The position numbers and the translations under genes are program-made. Shown in pieces: positions 35,203 through 44,316 of a stretch of 64,000 bases of DNA. How positions within the stretch are numbered: position 1 is the first letter of the stretch; the number at the start of each line of letters is the position of its first letter. The notes under the pieces were generated by a model that saw only the letters and a list, made by a program, of their open reading frames with translations, was not told the DNA's origin and did no database searches. The stretch comes from Bacteroidales bacterium (lineage in GTDB: Bacteria > Bacteroidota > Bacteroidia > Bacteroidales > GCA-2748055): contig JAGLOO010000040.1 of the NCBI GenBank assembly GCA_023138875.1, forward strand, positions 30,556 through 94,555, given 5' to 3'.

Positions 35203-37518
35203 ATGATCCGAACTCTTTCCATATTTGTACTACTAGTCAATCTTATTTCTTGTGATATGAACCCTGATAAAGCCATTCACAATGCCGTACCTTCCCTGGA
35301 GGAAGTATCCGGTCACTGGGTTTCTGCCGATACAGCAGACATGGAGCCTTCCATCCGGAATTTCCGCGGACAGGCCCTCCTGAACCGGGATATGACATCC
35401 ATCAGCTGGTTTGTTTCAGCACCCTATTCCGGAGGTTACCACACCGGGATTGTGCGCATTGGAGGAGAGGCTCCCAGGGCAGACATGTTCCGCTGGCAAG
35501 CCCACCAGGCCATCCGGAAAGGAAGGATGGATGGCTGGGAAACATTCTCCAGGGTAAAGATGGTCCCTGACCAGGATGTGGTGATGTGGCAGGTAAACAT
35601 TGTTAACGACTCCACCGTGGCCAGGGAACTGGATCTTTCACTTGACCTTATAGGCTTTGTAAGCAAGTATGGAGGTGACTGGCAGTGGTGGTACCCTTAC
35701 CCCAAGATGGAAGGTGCAACCACCATCCGGGATGATGAGGTAGAGAATGTACGAAAGCATATTGGATCGGCCCTAAACTATTCCCATGAAAGCGTCGTGG
35801 AATTCATGGATGGGAAACCCACCCCCACGGATAAGCTGGCAAGCTGGCCCTCGGATGATGAAATCCTTGGATCGGCCAAGTACAGTGCTGGAATGAAGGA
35901 TGATTTGCTGCTTATATCTGACCAGGAGACTGATGCCCTCACAGCTTTTGGGCTGGTGCAGCCCCCTGACCGCCTTGATGTGATGAACAGCGGGGGCACT
36001 GCTCACTGGAGCAGGCACCTGGAACCGGGAGAAAGCTTCACGATCTCATACCTGATGGGATATGGCGACCGGGAGGATAGGCTGATTGCGGATATGGAGC
36101 AGTGGATAAGCAGATTTGATCCAATTTTCGATGGCGTGGAGGCCACCTGGGAAGAGCGGTGGCTGGCCCTCTTTGATCCCGATGGTGACGTAGTTTCAGG
36201 ATGTTTCCCTGTGCTGGAAACAGAGGACGAACTGGCCAGGAAAGTTTATTACACGGGACCCCTGACCATGCTCTACCTGATGCATACGAATTTGCCTGAG
36301 CATGAAAAGGTGTTTCTTACCGGCGGACCCAGGTGGGGAGCCAGCATCACCTTTTTCTGGGACATCACCGAGTGGTCATCTCTTTGGGCAGTGGTAGACC
36401 CGGAGATGATGAAAGAACACCTGTCGGCATGGATCCAGATCGATCCCAGCATCCATTACGGGAAGGATAATTTCGGGGGAGAGGGTGTAGGAAACGGGTA
36501 TTCGGCTAATTACTGGGCCCTGTTCCAGATGATCAGATCCTACGTGAACACCACCCGGGATTTTGAGTTCCTGGATCAGGTAATCAATGGTAAAACTGTT
36601 TTCGCACACATGGAAACCTATGCCCTGAACTGGAAAAAGCTGGCTCCCTATGGTAAGGCCGGGTATGAAAACAGGCTTTACCAGCTGGCCGATTTCGGTG
36701 ATGATGAGTGGAACCTGCTGGAATGTGTGCCCACCTACAAGCACATCGTACCCTCTTTTAATGCAGGCTACATATGGATGATGCGGGAGATGGCAGCCTA
36801 CCGGGATCTTCGGGGGGACACCGAGGGAGGAGATTCACTGAGACTAGAAGCAGATGCTATGGTTGACCGAGTGCTCGGGCTTTACGCGGGAGACGGGGTG
36901 TGGAACAGCCTTTATCCAAATGGAGAGATGATCGAAGTTCGGCATTGCCTGGATTTCATGTTCCTGGGCCGCTACATCCCCCTTGATATTCCTTCCGGGA
37001 TCAGGGATGATATGATTGAATTCCTTTACGATGAACTGATCACAGACCACTGGATGCGCGCACAGTCACTGAATGATGTGGCCGCAGAGCGTTCGGACCG
37101 TGCCGACCATGGACCGATGGGTGCTTTTGATGGCTGGCCGGCGGGGACCATGGATGCCCTGGCACAAATGGCTTACCCGCAGAGAGCTCTTGATTTCTAT
37201 CATGCCATCGAACCTGTTACTTACGAGGGTTGCTGGGCACAGGCCCATGAACTCTGGGGTGCTCATAAGCTGGTAAAAAGCAGCAGGGTAAGAATTGCAC
37301 AAAGGGGTTGGCATAACCGGGAATCATCGGGAGGAATCTCCATTTCCCAGGTGATGCTGAAAAATTTCTTCGGCTTCTATCCCGGGGCTGAAGGCTCTCC
37401 CGTGGAGGACCCAGGCAACCTGAATTTTTCGGGCAAACTCTATCATGTGTTTTACGGGGGTGAATACTACACCCTGGTAGCAGAAGGCGGAAAGGTTGAA
37501 ATGAAAAAGGAAAAATAG
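35203..37518 (+). CDS. Lipoprotein with (alpha/alpha)6-barrel glycoside hydrolase fold
   Basis: A 771-residue predicted lipoprotein (lipobox NLISC, Cys17). Residues about 30-290 look like an N-terminal beta-sandwich; about 300-730 look like the (alpha/alpha)6 toroid of the GH63/GH37/GH15-like enzymes, with RWGASITFFWDITEWS (Asp387 a candidate acid), WIQIDP, NFGGEGVGNGYSANYWALFQ, GPMGAFDGWPAGTMDAL and YEGCWAQAHELWG near the C-terminus. This pattern supports a glycosidase, most like clan GH-G, but the family is not certain. It starts 27 bp after manA and ends 8 bp before the next gene, so it belongs to the site C operon. Confidence 0.7.
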   Translation: MIRTLSIFVLLVNLISCDMNPDKAIHNAVPSLEEVSGHWVSADTADMEPSIRNFRGQALLNRDMTSISWFVSAPYSGGYHTGIVRIGGEAPRADMFRWQAHQAIRKGRMDGWETFSRVKMVPDQDVVMWQVNIVNDSTVARELDLSLDLIGFVSKYGGDWQWWYPYPKMEGATTIRDDEVENVRKHIGSALNYSHESVVEFMDGKPTPTDKLASWPSDDEILGSAKYSAGMKDDLLLISDQETDALTAFGLVQPPDRLDVMNSGGTAHWSRHLEPGESFTISYLMGYGDREDRLIADMEQWISRFDPIFDGVEATWEERWLALFDPDGDVVSGCFPVLETEDELARKVYYTGPLTMLYLMHTNLPEHEKVFLTGGPRWGASITFFWDITEWSSLWAVVDPEMMKEHLSAWIQIDPSIHYGKDNFGGEGVGNGYSANYWALFQMIRSYVNTTRDFEFLDQVINGKTVFAHMETYALNWKKLAPYGKAGYENRLYQLADFGDDEWNLLECVPTYKHIVPSFNAGYIWMMREMAAYRDLRGDTEGGDSLRLEADAMVDRVLGLYAGDGVWNSLYPNGEMIEVRHCLDFMFLGRYIPLDIPSGIRDDMIEFLYDELITDHWMRAQSLNDVAAERSDRADHGPMGAFDGWPAGTMDALAQMAYPQRALDFYHAIEPVTYEGCWAQAHELWGAHKLVKSSRVRIAQRGWHNRESSGGISISQVMLKNFFGFYPGAEGSPVEDPGNLNFSGKLYHVFYGGEYYTLVAEGGKVEMKKEK

Positions 37519-37526
37519 TTACAAAG

Positions 37527-38735
37527 ATGAAAACCCGAATCTGTTTTGTTTTATTGATGGCACTGGCCATAATTGGCTGTAATCAGGAAGAAAAAAGGGA
37601 TAAAACTTCCATTTCTGCCTCACCTTTAAAACCTTTGTCTTTTACCAGTGAACCTGCTCCAGAGTGGACCGCTTTGATGGAACGGACTTCCGGATGGTTT
37701 GGGGCGGATGGCATTTTTTCAATTCCATTGGATGGCAGGGAAACACAAGAGGCGGAGGACAAAAAAACCCTATTTATTTTCAGCGACACCTATATCGGTG
37801 AAGTAGAGAACAAGGTTCCTAAACCGGGGAACGTGATGGTCAATAACAGTGCCGCCTGGCTGGAAGGTAATACACCGAAGAAATCTGCCATTTCCTTTGA
37901 ATACAACAGAAAGGAAAACGGAGATCCAACGACCTATTTTGTTCCTGACAATGAACAATCTCAAGCGGGTGAATACTTCTGGCTGGGCGATGGCTTCATT
38001 AACCATGAAAAGGGCAATGCACTCTATCTTTTTGCCTATCATGTCCATAAGACAGGCCCCAATGTATTTGATTTTGAGCAGACCCATGTCACCCTCCTGA
38101 AAATCAAAGATCCTACCAGCGATGGGTTTTCAGACTATGAGCAGTTTCCCACCTACCTGGGTTTCATTCATCCCGAGCGCGGAAGGGTATATTTTGGCAG
38201 CGGAGTATTTGTCAACACGAAAAGGGCAGGAGCCCCTGATCCGGATGGCTATGTTTATATCTATGGTGTTATGGAGGGCAAAAAAGCCCTGATCGTCGCC
38301 AGAACCCGGCCCGGAAAAATTGAAAATTTTGATCAGTGGACTTTCTGGAACGGGAAATCCTGGGTAGAAAACAAAGAAGAAGTGGCTCCCATCGCGGAGC
38401 ATGTTTCCAACGAACTCAGTGTCACACCGACGGGCGATGGCAGGTATCTGCTCACTTTCATGGTGATGGGGATTTCTGATAAGATTGGTATTCAGGTTGG
38501 GGACAGTCCCGAAGGTCCCTTTGGTAAGGTTCATGAAGTCTACACCTGTCCGGAATATGCGGAGAAAGGCCTCTTACCCTATAACGCCAAGGCACATTAC
38601 CATTTGTCCAAACCGGGAGAATTGCTGGTGAGTTACAACACAATCACATTTGACTTCTGGGAAGATATTCAGAAAGATGCCACCATTTATCATCCCAGGT
38701 TTGTGAAAGTGAAATACAGTCTGGCCGACGATTAA
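37527..38735 (+). CDS. Propeller-type lipoprotein (propeller 4)
   Basis: A 402-residue predicted lipoprotein (lipobox AIIGC, Cys18). It is the most diverged of the four propeller paralogues: GADGIFSIPLDG, TLFIFSDTYIGEV, YFWLGDGFIN, GYVYIYGVMEGKKALIVAR, HYHLSKPGELLVSYN and YHPRFVKVKY. The shared order of motifs (DG ... GDT/SDT ... WPGDG/WLGDG ... H-x-x-L/F ... SYN ... RFV) supports common ancestry. It starts 8 bp after the (alpha/alpha)6 enzyme and ends one base before the stop codon of the facing URO-D gene, so there is no room for a separate terminator. Function unknown. Confidence 0.72.
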   Translation: MKTRICFVLLMALAIIGCNQEEKRDKTSISASPLKPLSFTSEPAPEWTALMERTSGWFGADGIFSIPLDGRETQEAEDKKTLFIFSDTYIGEVENKVPKPGNVMVNNSAAWLEGNTPKKSAISFEYNRKENGDPTTYFVPDNEQSQAGEYFWLGDGFINHEKGNALYLFAYHVHKTGPNVFDFEQTHVTLLKIKDPTSDGFSDYEQFPTYLGFIHPERGRVYFGSGVFVNTKRAGAPDPDGYVYIYGVMEGKKALIVARTRPGKIENFDQWTFWNGKSWVENKEEVAPIAEHVSNELSVTPTGDGRYLLTFMVMGISDKIGIQVGDSPEGPFGKVHEVYTCPEYAEKGLLPYNAKAHYHLSKPGELLVSYNTITFDFWEDIQKDATIYHPRFVKVKYSLADD

Positions 38736-39962
38736 CTACCCGCCATTGAATTCTCGGACAGCCTCGTAGGCCGCGATAACGTTCTCGGGAGGAACCTCTG
38801 GCAGTATATTGTGAATGGGAGCAAAAACAAATCCTCCGTTTCTTGACAGGATATCACAGCGTTCCAGCACATCCCTCCGTACCTCTTCCGTGCTTCCTGT
38901 CGGCAGGACAGATGATGTGTCAATACCGCCCCCCCAGAAGGTAATCTCACTTCCGAATTCTGCCTTCAATTCGCTGGCATCCATTCCGAAACAATTGGTT
39001 TGAACCGGGTTGATAATATCGAACCCGGCTTCAATCAAATCGGGCATAAACTGCCTGATACTGCCGCAGGAGTGAAGAAATATTTTCAAGTTGCTATGTT
39101 GCTTCACGTAAGCACACAACTCCTTGTACCTGGGTTTGAAAAACTTCCTGAATACATCCAGATCCATGAAGGGTCCGGTGGTCATCCCCAGGTCGTCACC
39201 GAAGCGGATCACATCCACCAGGTCACCCACCGCCCCGATCTTTTTTTCCAATCCGGCCAGATGCAGATCCATTAGCTTGTCAAGCAGGCTTGAAAGGTTT
39301 TCATGGTCTGCAAGAAGATCCATCAGCATGTTGTCCATTCTTCTTAGGAAGAATCCCAGCTCAAGTAGTTTGGCACCCCCCGACATCACGATGGCTTTAT
39401 CGCTGGAATCATGTAGTTTTTTGGCCCGGGTCCTTAGTTCCTGGTCACCAATATTGATGTACTTTGTATGGGAGTGGGCAGTCCAACTGATGGATTTGAA
39501 GGCTTCTGAAATGGAGTCAAATTGATCGGGGTAGCCCTGCTCCCACGGAAAAACAGTCTGGTCGAAACAGGTACCATTCTTTGCCATCTTCGACATCACC
39601 CTGCCCCCGTGGTCACGCATCACAAATGAACCATCCACTGATTCTTCAGGTTTGAACCACGACGGGTACATTCCCTTGCTTCCGTCACCGAGGCTTACTG
39701 GATACCACTCCATGTCTTCCATCAGCACCCGGTTCAAATCAATTGCATCCACACTGAATGCATCAATGATGGGGTCATCCACGAAGGACAGTTGCTGAAC
39801 CACATCAAATACCCTGGTGGGGATTGCCAGTCCAAGTGCAGACTTTAACCTGTTGTAAGCAATGGCAGAAATCCCTGTAACTGTTGAAGCTCCGAGGTCG
39901 ATTGGGACCCGGTCTGGCTGTTTGTGTGCGATGCTACTCAATATCCTTTCCCTGGAAGTCAT
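38736..39962 (-). CDS. URO-D/MtaA-superfamily protein, copy 4
   Basis: A 408-residue intact URO-D homologue on the minus strand. It has the N-terminal MTSRERILSSIAHKQPDRVPIDLG block, FGDDLGMTTGPFMDL, an HSCG metal-site motif (His297, Cys299) and GGGIDTS, with the shared C-terminus FAPIHNILPEVPPENV. Sequence differs clearly from copies 1 and 2, so it may act on a different substrate. It converges with the propeller 4 gene, their stop codons abutting, and is divergent from the dead GH38 gene; the 74-bp spacer holds a perfect palindrome. A TATTTTTA box (reverse of 39984-39991) may be its promoter. Confidence 0.75.
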   Translation of the reverse strand: MTSRERILSSIAHKQPDRVPIDLGASTVTGISAIAYNRLKSALGLAIPTRVFDVVQQLSFVDDPIIDAFSVDAIDLNRVLMEDMEWYPVSLGDGSKGMYPSWFKPEESVDGSFVMRDHGGRVMSKMAKNGTCFDQTVFPWEQGYPDQFDSISEAFKSISWTAHSHTKYINIGDQELRTRAKKLHDSSDKAIVMSGGAKLLELGFFLRRMDNMLMDLLADHENLSSLLDKLMDLHLAGLEKKIGAVGDLVDVIRFGDDLGMTTGPFMDLDVFRKFFKPRYKELCAYVKQHSNLKIFLHSCGSIRQFMPDLIEAGFDIINPVQTNCFGMDASELKAEFGSEITFWGGGIDTSSVLPTGSTEEVRRDVLERCDILSRNGGFVFAPIHNILPEVPPENVIAAYEAVREFNGG

Positions 39963-40014
39963 ATTGCAGTATTGTTTGAACTATAAAAATAGTAAAATCA
40001 TAGCTTTTTATCTA

Positions 40015-40028
40015 TTTTGTATACAAAA
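40015..40028. promoter_or_regulatory. 14-bp perfect palindrome between divergent genes
   Basis: TTTTGTATACAAAA is a perfect 14-bp dyad in the 74-bp gap between the URO-D gene (minus) and the GH38 remnant (plus), 8 bp before the latter. It differs from the 18-bp operator family, so it may bind another regulator. AT-richness makes chance occurrence possible. Confidence 0.4.
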
Positions 40029-40036
40029 ATATCATC

Positions 40037-41312
40037 ATGCGACTACACTGGATTATTGCCTGTTTATTGTGGATTTTCACCGTACCCGGTCTCTCTTTAG
40101 ATTCAGACGACTCCAAGGATACATATACTTTGCTCTGGCAAATCGGAGAACATGACAATGATAACAGTGAATTCAATCTGGCACCCAACCGTTTCAGTCA
40201 ATATGATCGTCCCGGCATTCATCTGGTCGGGGTAAGCGACCCGGCTGAAACCTGGCCCTACATACTTCCAGGGAAACTTGATACCTGGGCCGGAACAGGA
40301 CTTCAAGCCTTTGAAATACGCTTCAACCTGGAAAAGTTACCTCCCGGTGGGGAATGCCGTTTACTTCTGGACTTCCTGGATACACAATGATCTGGTGATG
40401 CTCTCCCCTGATCAGTCAGTGGCAGGGGACAGGGTCATGGATAACCATGGACAATCTGTGGTGTCTCAGCGCCTTGCCAGCGGAGAACTGGCCTTCAGGG
40501 CAGAAGAGGTTCCTGCCTATGGGGTTCGCCGATATTACATTGTGGAGGGGACTGCAAGGAAAACGGAAGGGATTACTTTTGGTGAAAATGAGATCTCCAA
40601 TGAGCTGCTCAGCATAAAAATAGATGACAGTACCGGAGCCATTGAAAGTGTTGTCATGAAATCATCGGGCAGGGAGCTGGTGGATCCTTCCGGATATTTG
40701 TTGAATGAATTTGTCTATATGCTGGGAAGAGAAACGGGTAAAAACGTGACTGGCGTTGATCCGCCGGTCACCATCATCGTTGAAGATGCCGGTCCGCTGG
40801 TGGGATCACTGCGGGTAGAATCGGGAGCACCCGGATGTAAAAAGCTTTCCCGGCTGGTAAGGTTGATACAAGGAGAATCAAGGATCGACATTGCCAATAC
40901 TGTGGATAAGTTGAAGGTACTTGAACCTGAAGGGGTCTATTTTGCATTCCCGCTGAATATTCCCGGAGGCGTTGCAAGGATGGATATTCCATAGGGAGTA
41001 GTAAGGTCGGAAACGGACCAATTGCCCGGCGCAAACCGTAACTACTATGCTTTACAGAGATGGATGGATATTTCCAATGACCGTTTTGGGATAACCTGTG
41101 TAACCATAGATGCACCTATGATAAAATTCACTCCTGTGGAGATCGTGGGAAAAGGGCGTGGAGACAGCCAGCATATGGCTGAATTCGGTAAAGATGGAAT
41201 TCGCAAATGGTGGTATGAATCGATCAATCCCGCACAAAGCTACCTCTCCTGGGTGATGAGCAACCACTGGGAAGTAAATTATAAAGCGTACCAGGAAGGA
41301 GATCCCTGTTGA
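40037..41312 (+). pseudogene. Remnant of a GH38 alpha-mannosidase
   Basis: Codons from 40037 to about 40385 encode a signal peptide and an N-terminal sugar-binding-like domain (TLLWQIGEHDND, WPYILPGKLDTWAG). Sequence then jumps, in another frame, to the C-terminal beta-sandwich of GH38 (HNDLVMLSPDQSV, SQRLASGELAF, DIANTVDKL). That frame has a TAG at 40992-40994 where relatives have a residue inside IP-x-GVVR, then continues GVVRSETDQLPGANRNYYALQRW to 41312. The whole catalytic domain, several hundred codons, is deleted. The remnant fits the mannose theme of the locus and marks a lost activity. Confidence 0.85.
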
Positions 41313-41378
41313 TCATGACTAATAAATCGATTGATATGAACAGGCCTTATTTAGAACAGATTTTATCAATTTTTTGGG

Positions 41379-41386
41379 TACATTTG
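41379..41386 (+). promoter_or_regulatory. -7 box upstream of ppdK
   Basis: TACATTTG matches TAnnTTTG exactly and lies 66 bp before the ppdK start codon. No convincing TTTG -33 element is found at the right distance. Confidence 0.4.
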
Positions 41387-41452
41387 TACTCTTAAAATTC
41401 GAATATATTTACCGTAAATAACTCATTGTTAATAACTAAAAGCAATTTTCCA

Positions 41453-44161
41453 ATGTCAGATGTAAAACGGGTTTATACTTTCGGGAATAGAAAAGCCGAA
41501 GGTAAAGCCAACATGAAAAATTTATTGGGTGGCAAAGGTGCCAACCTTGCTGAAATGAATCTTATTGGAGTACCTGTACCTCCAGGTTTTTCTATTACTA
41601 CAGAAGTTTGTGCCGAATATAACCAGTTTGGACAGGACAAAGTAGTGGAATTGATTAAGTCAGAAGTGGAAACCGCTATAAAGAATATTGAAGATATCAT
41701 GGGAACCAAGTTCGGGAGCAACGAAAATCCCTGCCTGGTTTCTGTCCGCTCAGGAGCAAGGGCATCAATGCCCGGTATGATGGACACTGTACTGAACCTG
41801 GGTATGAATGAGAACGCTGTGGAAGGACTGATTGCCAAGACAGGTAATGAAAAGTTCGCATGGGACAGCTACCGTCGTTTCATTCAGATGTATGGCGACG
41901 TTGTACTGGGGATGAAACCTGAATCCAAAGAAGATATCGATCCTTTCGAAGGGATTCTGGAAGAGGTGAAGGAAGCGCGTAATGTGGAGAATGACAATGA
42001 CCTGACCGTTGAGGATTTGAAGGAACTCGTGGCAAAAGGCAAAGCAGCTGTGAAAAAGCAAACCGGACATGATTTCCCGGTGGATCCATGGGAGCAGCTA
42101 TGGGGAGCTGTAATGGCCGTATTTGATAGCTGGGAAACCCCCAGGGCCATCTACTACCGGCAGTTGAACCAGATCCCCGGTGATTGGGGAACTGCTATAA
42201 ACGTTCAGGCCATGGTCTATGGGAATATGGGTGATACTTCAGGTACCGGTGTAGCCTTTACACGCGATGCCGGAACCGGTGAGGACATATTTAATGGTGA
42301 ATACCTGCTAGATGCACAGGGTGAGGATGTGGTTGCCGGTGTCCGTACGCCGCAGCAGATTACCAAGGAGGGTTCACTGAGGTGGGCCAAACTTGCTAAA
42401 GTCTCTGAAGAGGAGCGTGCTTCCAAATACCCTTCACTTGAAGAGGTAATGCCCAAGGTATATGCTGAACTAGATGATATTCAACAAAAACTGGAGGACC
42501 ACTACTCAGATATGCAGGACCTGGAATTCACCATCCAGGAAGGCAAACTCTGGTTGCTGCAGACCCGTAACGGTAAGCGTACAGGTGCTGCCATGGTAAA
42601 AATTGCCATGGATATGCTTCGCGAAGGCAAACTTGATGAGAAAACTGCCCTGTTACGTCAGGAGCCTGCCAAACTGGATGAATTGCTTCACCCGGTATTT
42701 GACAAAGGTGCCCTTGCCAAAGGAACTGTTCTTGCACAGGGACTTCCCGCTTCACCTGGCGCAGCAACCGGACAGATTGTTTTCTTTGCCGATGAGGCTG
42801 CAAAATACACTACCTCCATTCTGGTAAGAATTGAGACTTCTCCGGAAGATCTTGAAGGAATGAATATTGCCCGGGGGATACTGACTGCACGCGGTGGGAT
42901 GACCTCCCATGCAGCTGTTGTTGCACGCGGAATGGGAAAATGCTGTGTATCCGGTGCTGGTGGTGTAAAGATAGATTACAAAGCCCGTACGATGAGTACA
43001 GACGGTAAGGTATTTAAAGAAGGAGACTGGATCTCCCTGAATGGTTCCACCGGAAATGTACTGGAAGGTAAGATTGCCACCATCGATCCTGAATTGAGCG
43101 GTGATTTTGGTGCGATCCTTGATCTGGCAGGGAAGCATACGAAGATGGATGTCCGTACCAATGCAGATTCACCACATGATGCCCAGGTGGCCCGTGACTT
43201 TGGAGCTAAAGGTATTGGACTGACCCGTACCGAGCACATGTTCTTTGAGGGTGAACGGATCAAAGCCATGAGAGAAATGATCCTCGCTACAACTGAAGAA
43301 GAACGCCGCAAGGCACTTGAAAAACTACTGCCTTATCAAAGGGAGGACTTTGAGGGTATCCTGGAAGTCATGGCAGGTTATGGAGTAACCATCCGGCTGC
43401 TGGATCCGCCACTGCATGAATTTGTTCCCCATGATGAAGCCAACCAGAAGGTAATGGCCGACGAGATGGGTATTACTGTTGCAGATATCAAATCACTTGT
43501 TGAAGATCTTCATGAATTCAACCCAATGCTTGGACACCGTGGCTGCCGTTTAGGAAATACCTATCCCGAGATCACTGAGATGCAGGCAAGGGCCATTATC
43601 GAAGCTGCCGTGAACCTGAAGCAAAAGGGCGTGGATGCACGTCCCGAGATCATGGTTCCGCTGATCGGTACCTGGCAAGAGTTTAAGATGCAGGAGGAGA
43701 TCATCCGTGCCACAGCCGAGAAAGTTTTCGAGGAGAAAGGTGCAAAAGTTGATTACCTTGTGGGTACGATGATTGAAATTCCCAGGGCTGCAATGACAGC
43801 TGACCTGGTTGCCGAGCATGCAGAGTTTTTCTCTTTCGGTACCAATGACCTGACCCAGATGGCATTTGGTTATTCCAGGGATGATGCAGGAAAATTCCTG
43901 CCTATCTATATTGAGAAAGGATTGCTGAAGAACGATCCCTTCCAGACATTGGATCAGGAAGGTGTTGGACAACTGGTCGAAATGGGTACTGCTAAAGGAC
44001 GTTCTGTTAAGCCTGATCTCAAAGTAGGGATCTGTGGAGAGCATGGCGGGGATCCCGAATCAGTGGAATTCTGCCACCGTGTAGGTATGACCTATGTGAG
44101 CTGTTCGCCGTTCCGTGTACCCATCGCAAGGCTTGCTGCAGCACAGGCTGCGTTAAGATAG
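41453..44161 (+). CDS. ppdK: Pyruvate, phosphate dikinase
   Basis: Cytoplasmic PPDK, 902 residues, which interconverts pyruvate, ATP and phosphate with phosphoenolpyruvate, AMP and pyrophosphate. It has the N-terminal ATP-grasp (KNLLGGKGANLAEM, SVRSGARASMPGMMDTVLNLG), the swivelling phosphohistidine domain (GGMTSHAAVVARGMGK, His486) and the C-terminal TIM barrel with IGLTRTEHMFF and the catalytic Cys861 (GICGEHGGDP). Length is normal. ATG 41453 is preferred to an in-frame TTG at 41426. It stands alone between a -7 box and a strong terminator, upstream of pckA; both act at the PEP node. Confidence 0.97.
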   Translation: MSDVKRVYTFGNRKAEGKANMKNLLGGKGANLAEMNLIGVPVPPGFSITTEVCAEYNQFGQDKVVELIKSEVETAIKNIEDIMGTKFGSNENPCLVSVRSGARASMPGMMDTVLNLGMNENAVEGLIAKTGNEKFAWDSYRRFIQMYGDVVLGMKPESKEDIDPFEGILEEVKEARNVENDNDLTVEDLKELVAKGKAAVKKQTGHDFPVDPWEQLWGAVMAVFDSWETPRAIYYRQLNQIPGDWGTAINVQAMVYGNMGDTSGTGVAFTRDAGTGEDIFNGEYLLDAQGEDVVAGVRTPQQITKEGSLRWAKLAKVSEEERASKYPSLEEVMPKVYAELDDIQQKLEDHYSDMQDLEFTIQEGKLWLLQTRNGKRTGAAMVKIAMDMLREGKLDEKTALLRQEPAKLDELLHPVFDKGALAKGTVLAQGLPASPGAATGQIVFFADEAAKYTTSILVRIETSPEDLEGMNIARGILTARGGMTSHAAVVARGMGKCCVSGAGGVKIDYKARTMSTDGKVFKEGDWISLNGSTGNVLEGKIATIDPELSGDFGAILDLAGKHTKMDVRTNADSPHDAQVARDFGAKGIGLTRTEHMFFEGERIKAMREMILATTEEERRKALEKLLPYQREDFEGILEVMAGYGVTIRLLDPPLHEFVPHDEANQKVMADEMGITVADIKSLVEDLHEFNPMLGHRGCRLGNTYPEITEMQARAIIEAAVNLKQKGVDARPEIMVPLIGTWQEFKMQEEIIRATAEKVFEEKGAKVDYLVGTMIEIPRAAMTADLVAEHAEFFSFGTNDLTQMAFGYSRDDAGKFLPIYIEKGLLKNDPFQTLDQEGVGQLVEMGTAKGRSVKPDLKVGICGEHGGDPESVEFCHRVGMTYVSCSPFRVPIARLAAAQAALR

Positions 44162-44190
44162 GGCTTGACAATTCTTTTAACATAGTATTT

Positions 44191-44222
44191 AAGCGGTAAA
44201 ACTTGGTTTTACCGCTTTTTTT
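44191..44222 (+). terminator. Strong intrinsic terminator after ppdK
   Basis: A perfect 12-bp stem (AAGCGGTAAAAC 44191-44202 with GTTTTACCGCTT 44206-44217), a 3-nt loop and a run of eight T starting inside the stem end. It is 29 bp after the ppdK stop codon. Confidence 0.92.
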
Positions 44223-44316
44223 TATGATATTTGCCAGGTCATTTTTGTTAGCTTTTTCTTATATATACTTTGAAATTGATATTAATCAGCCCTTTTAGCT
44301 TAAATTTATAAACATT

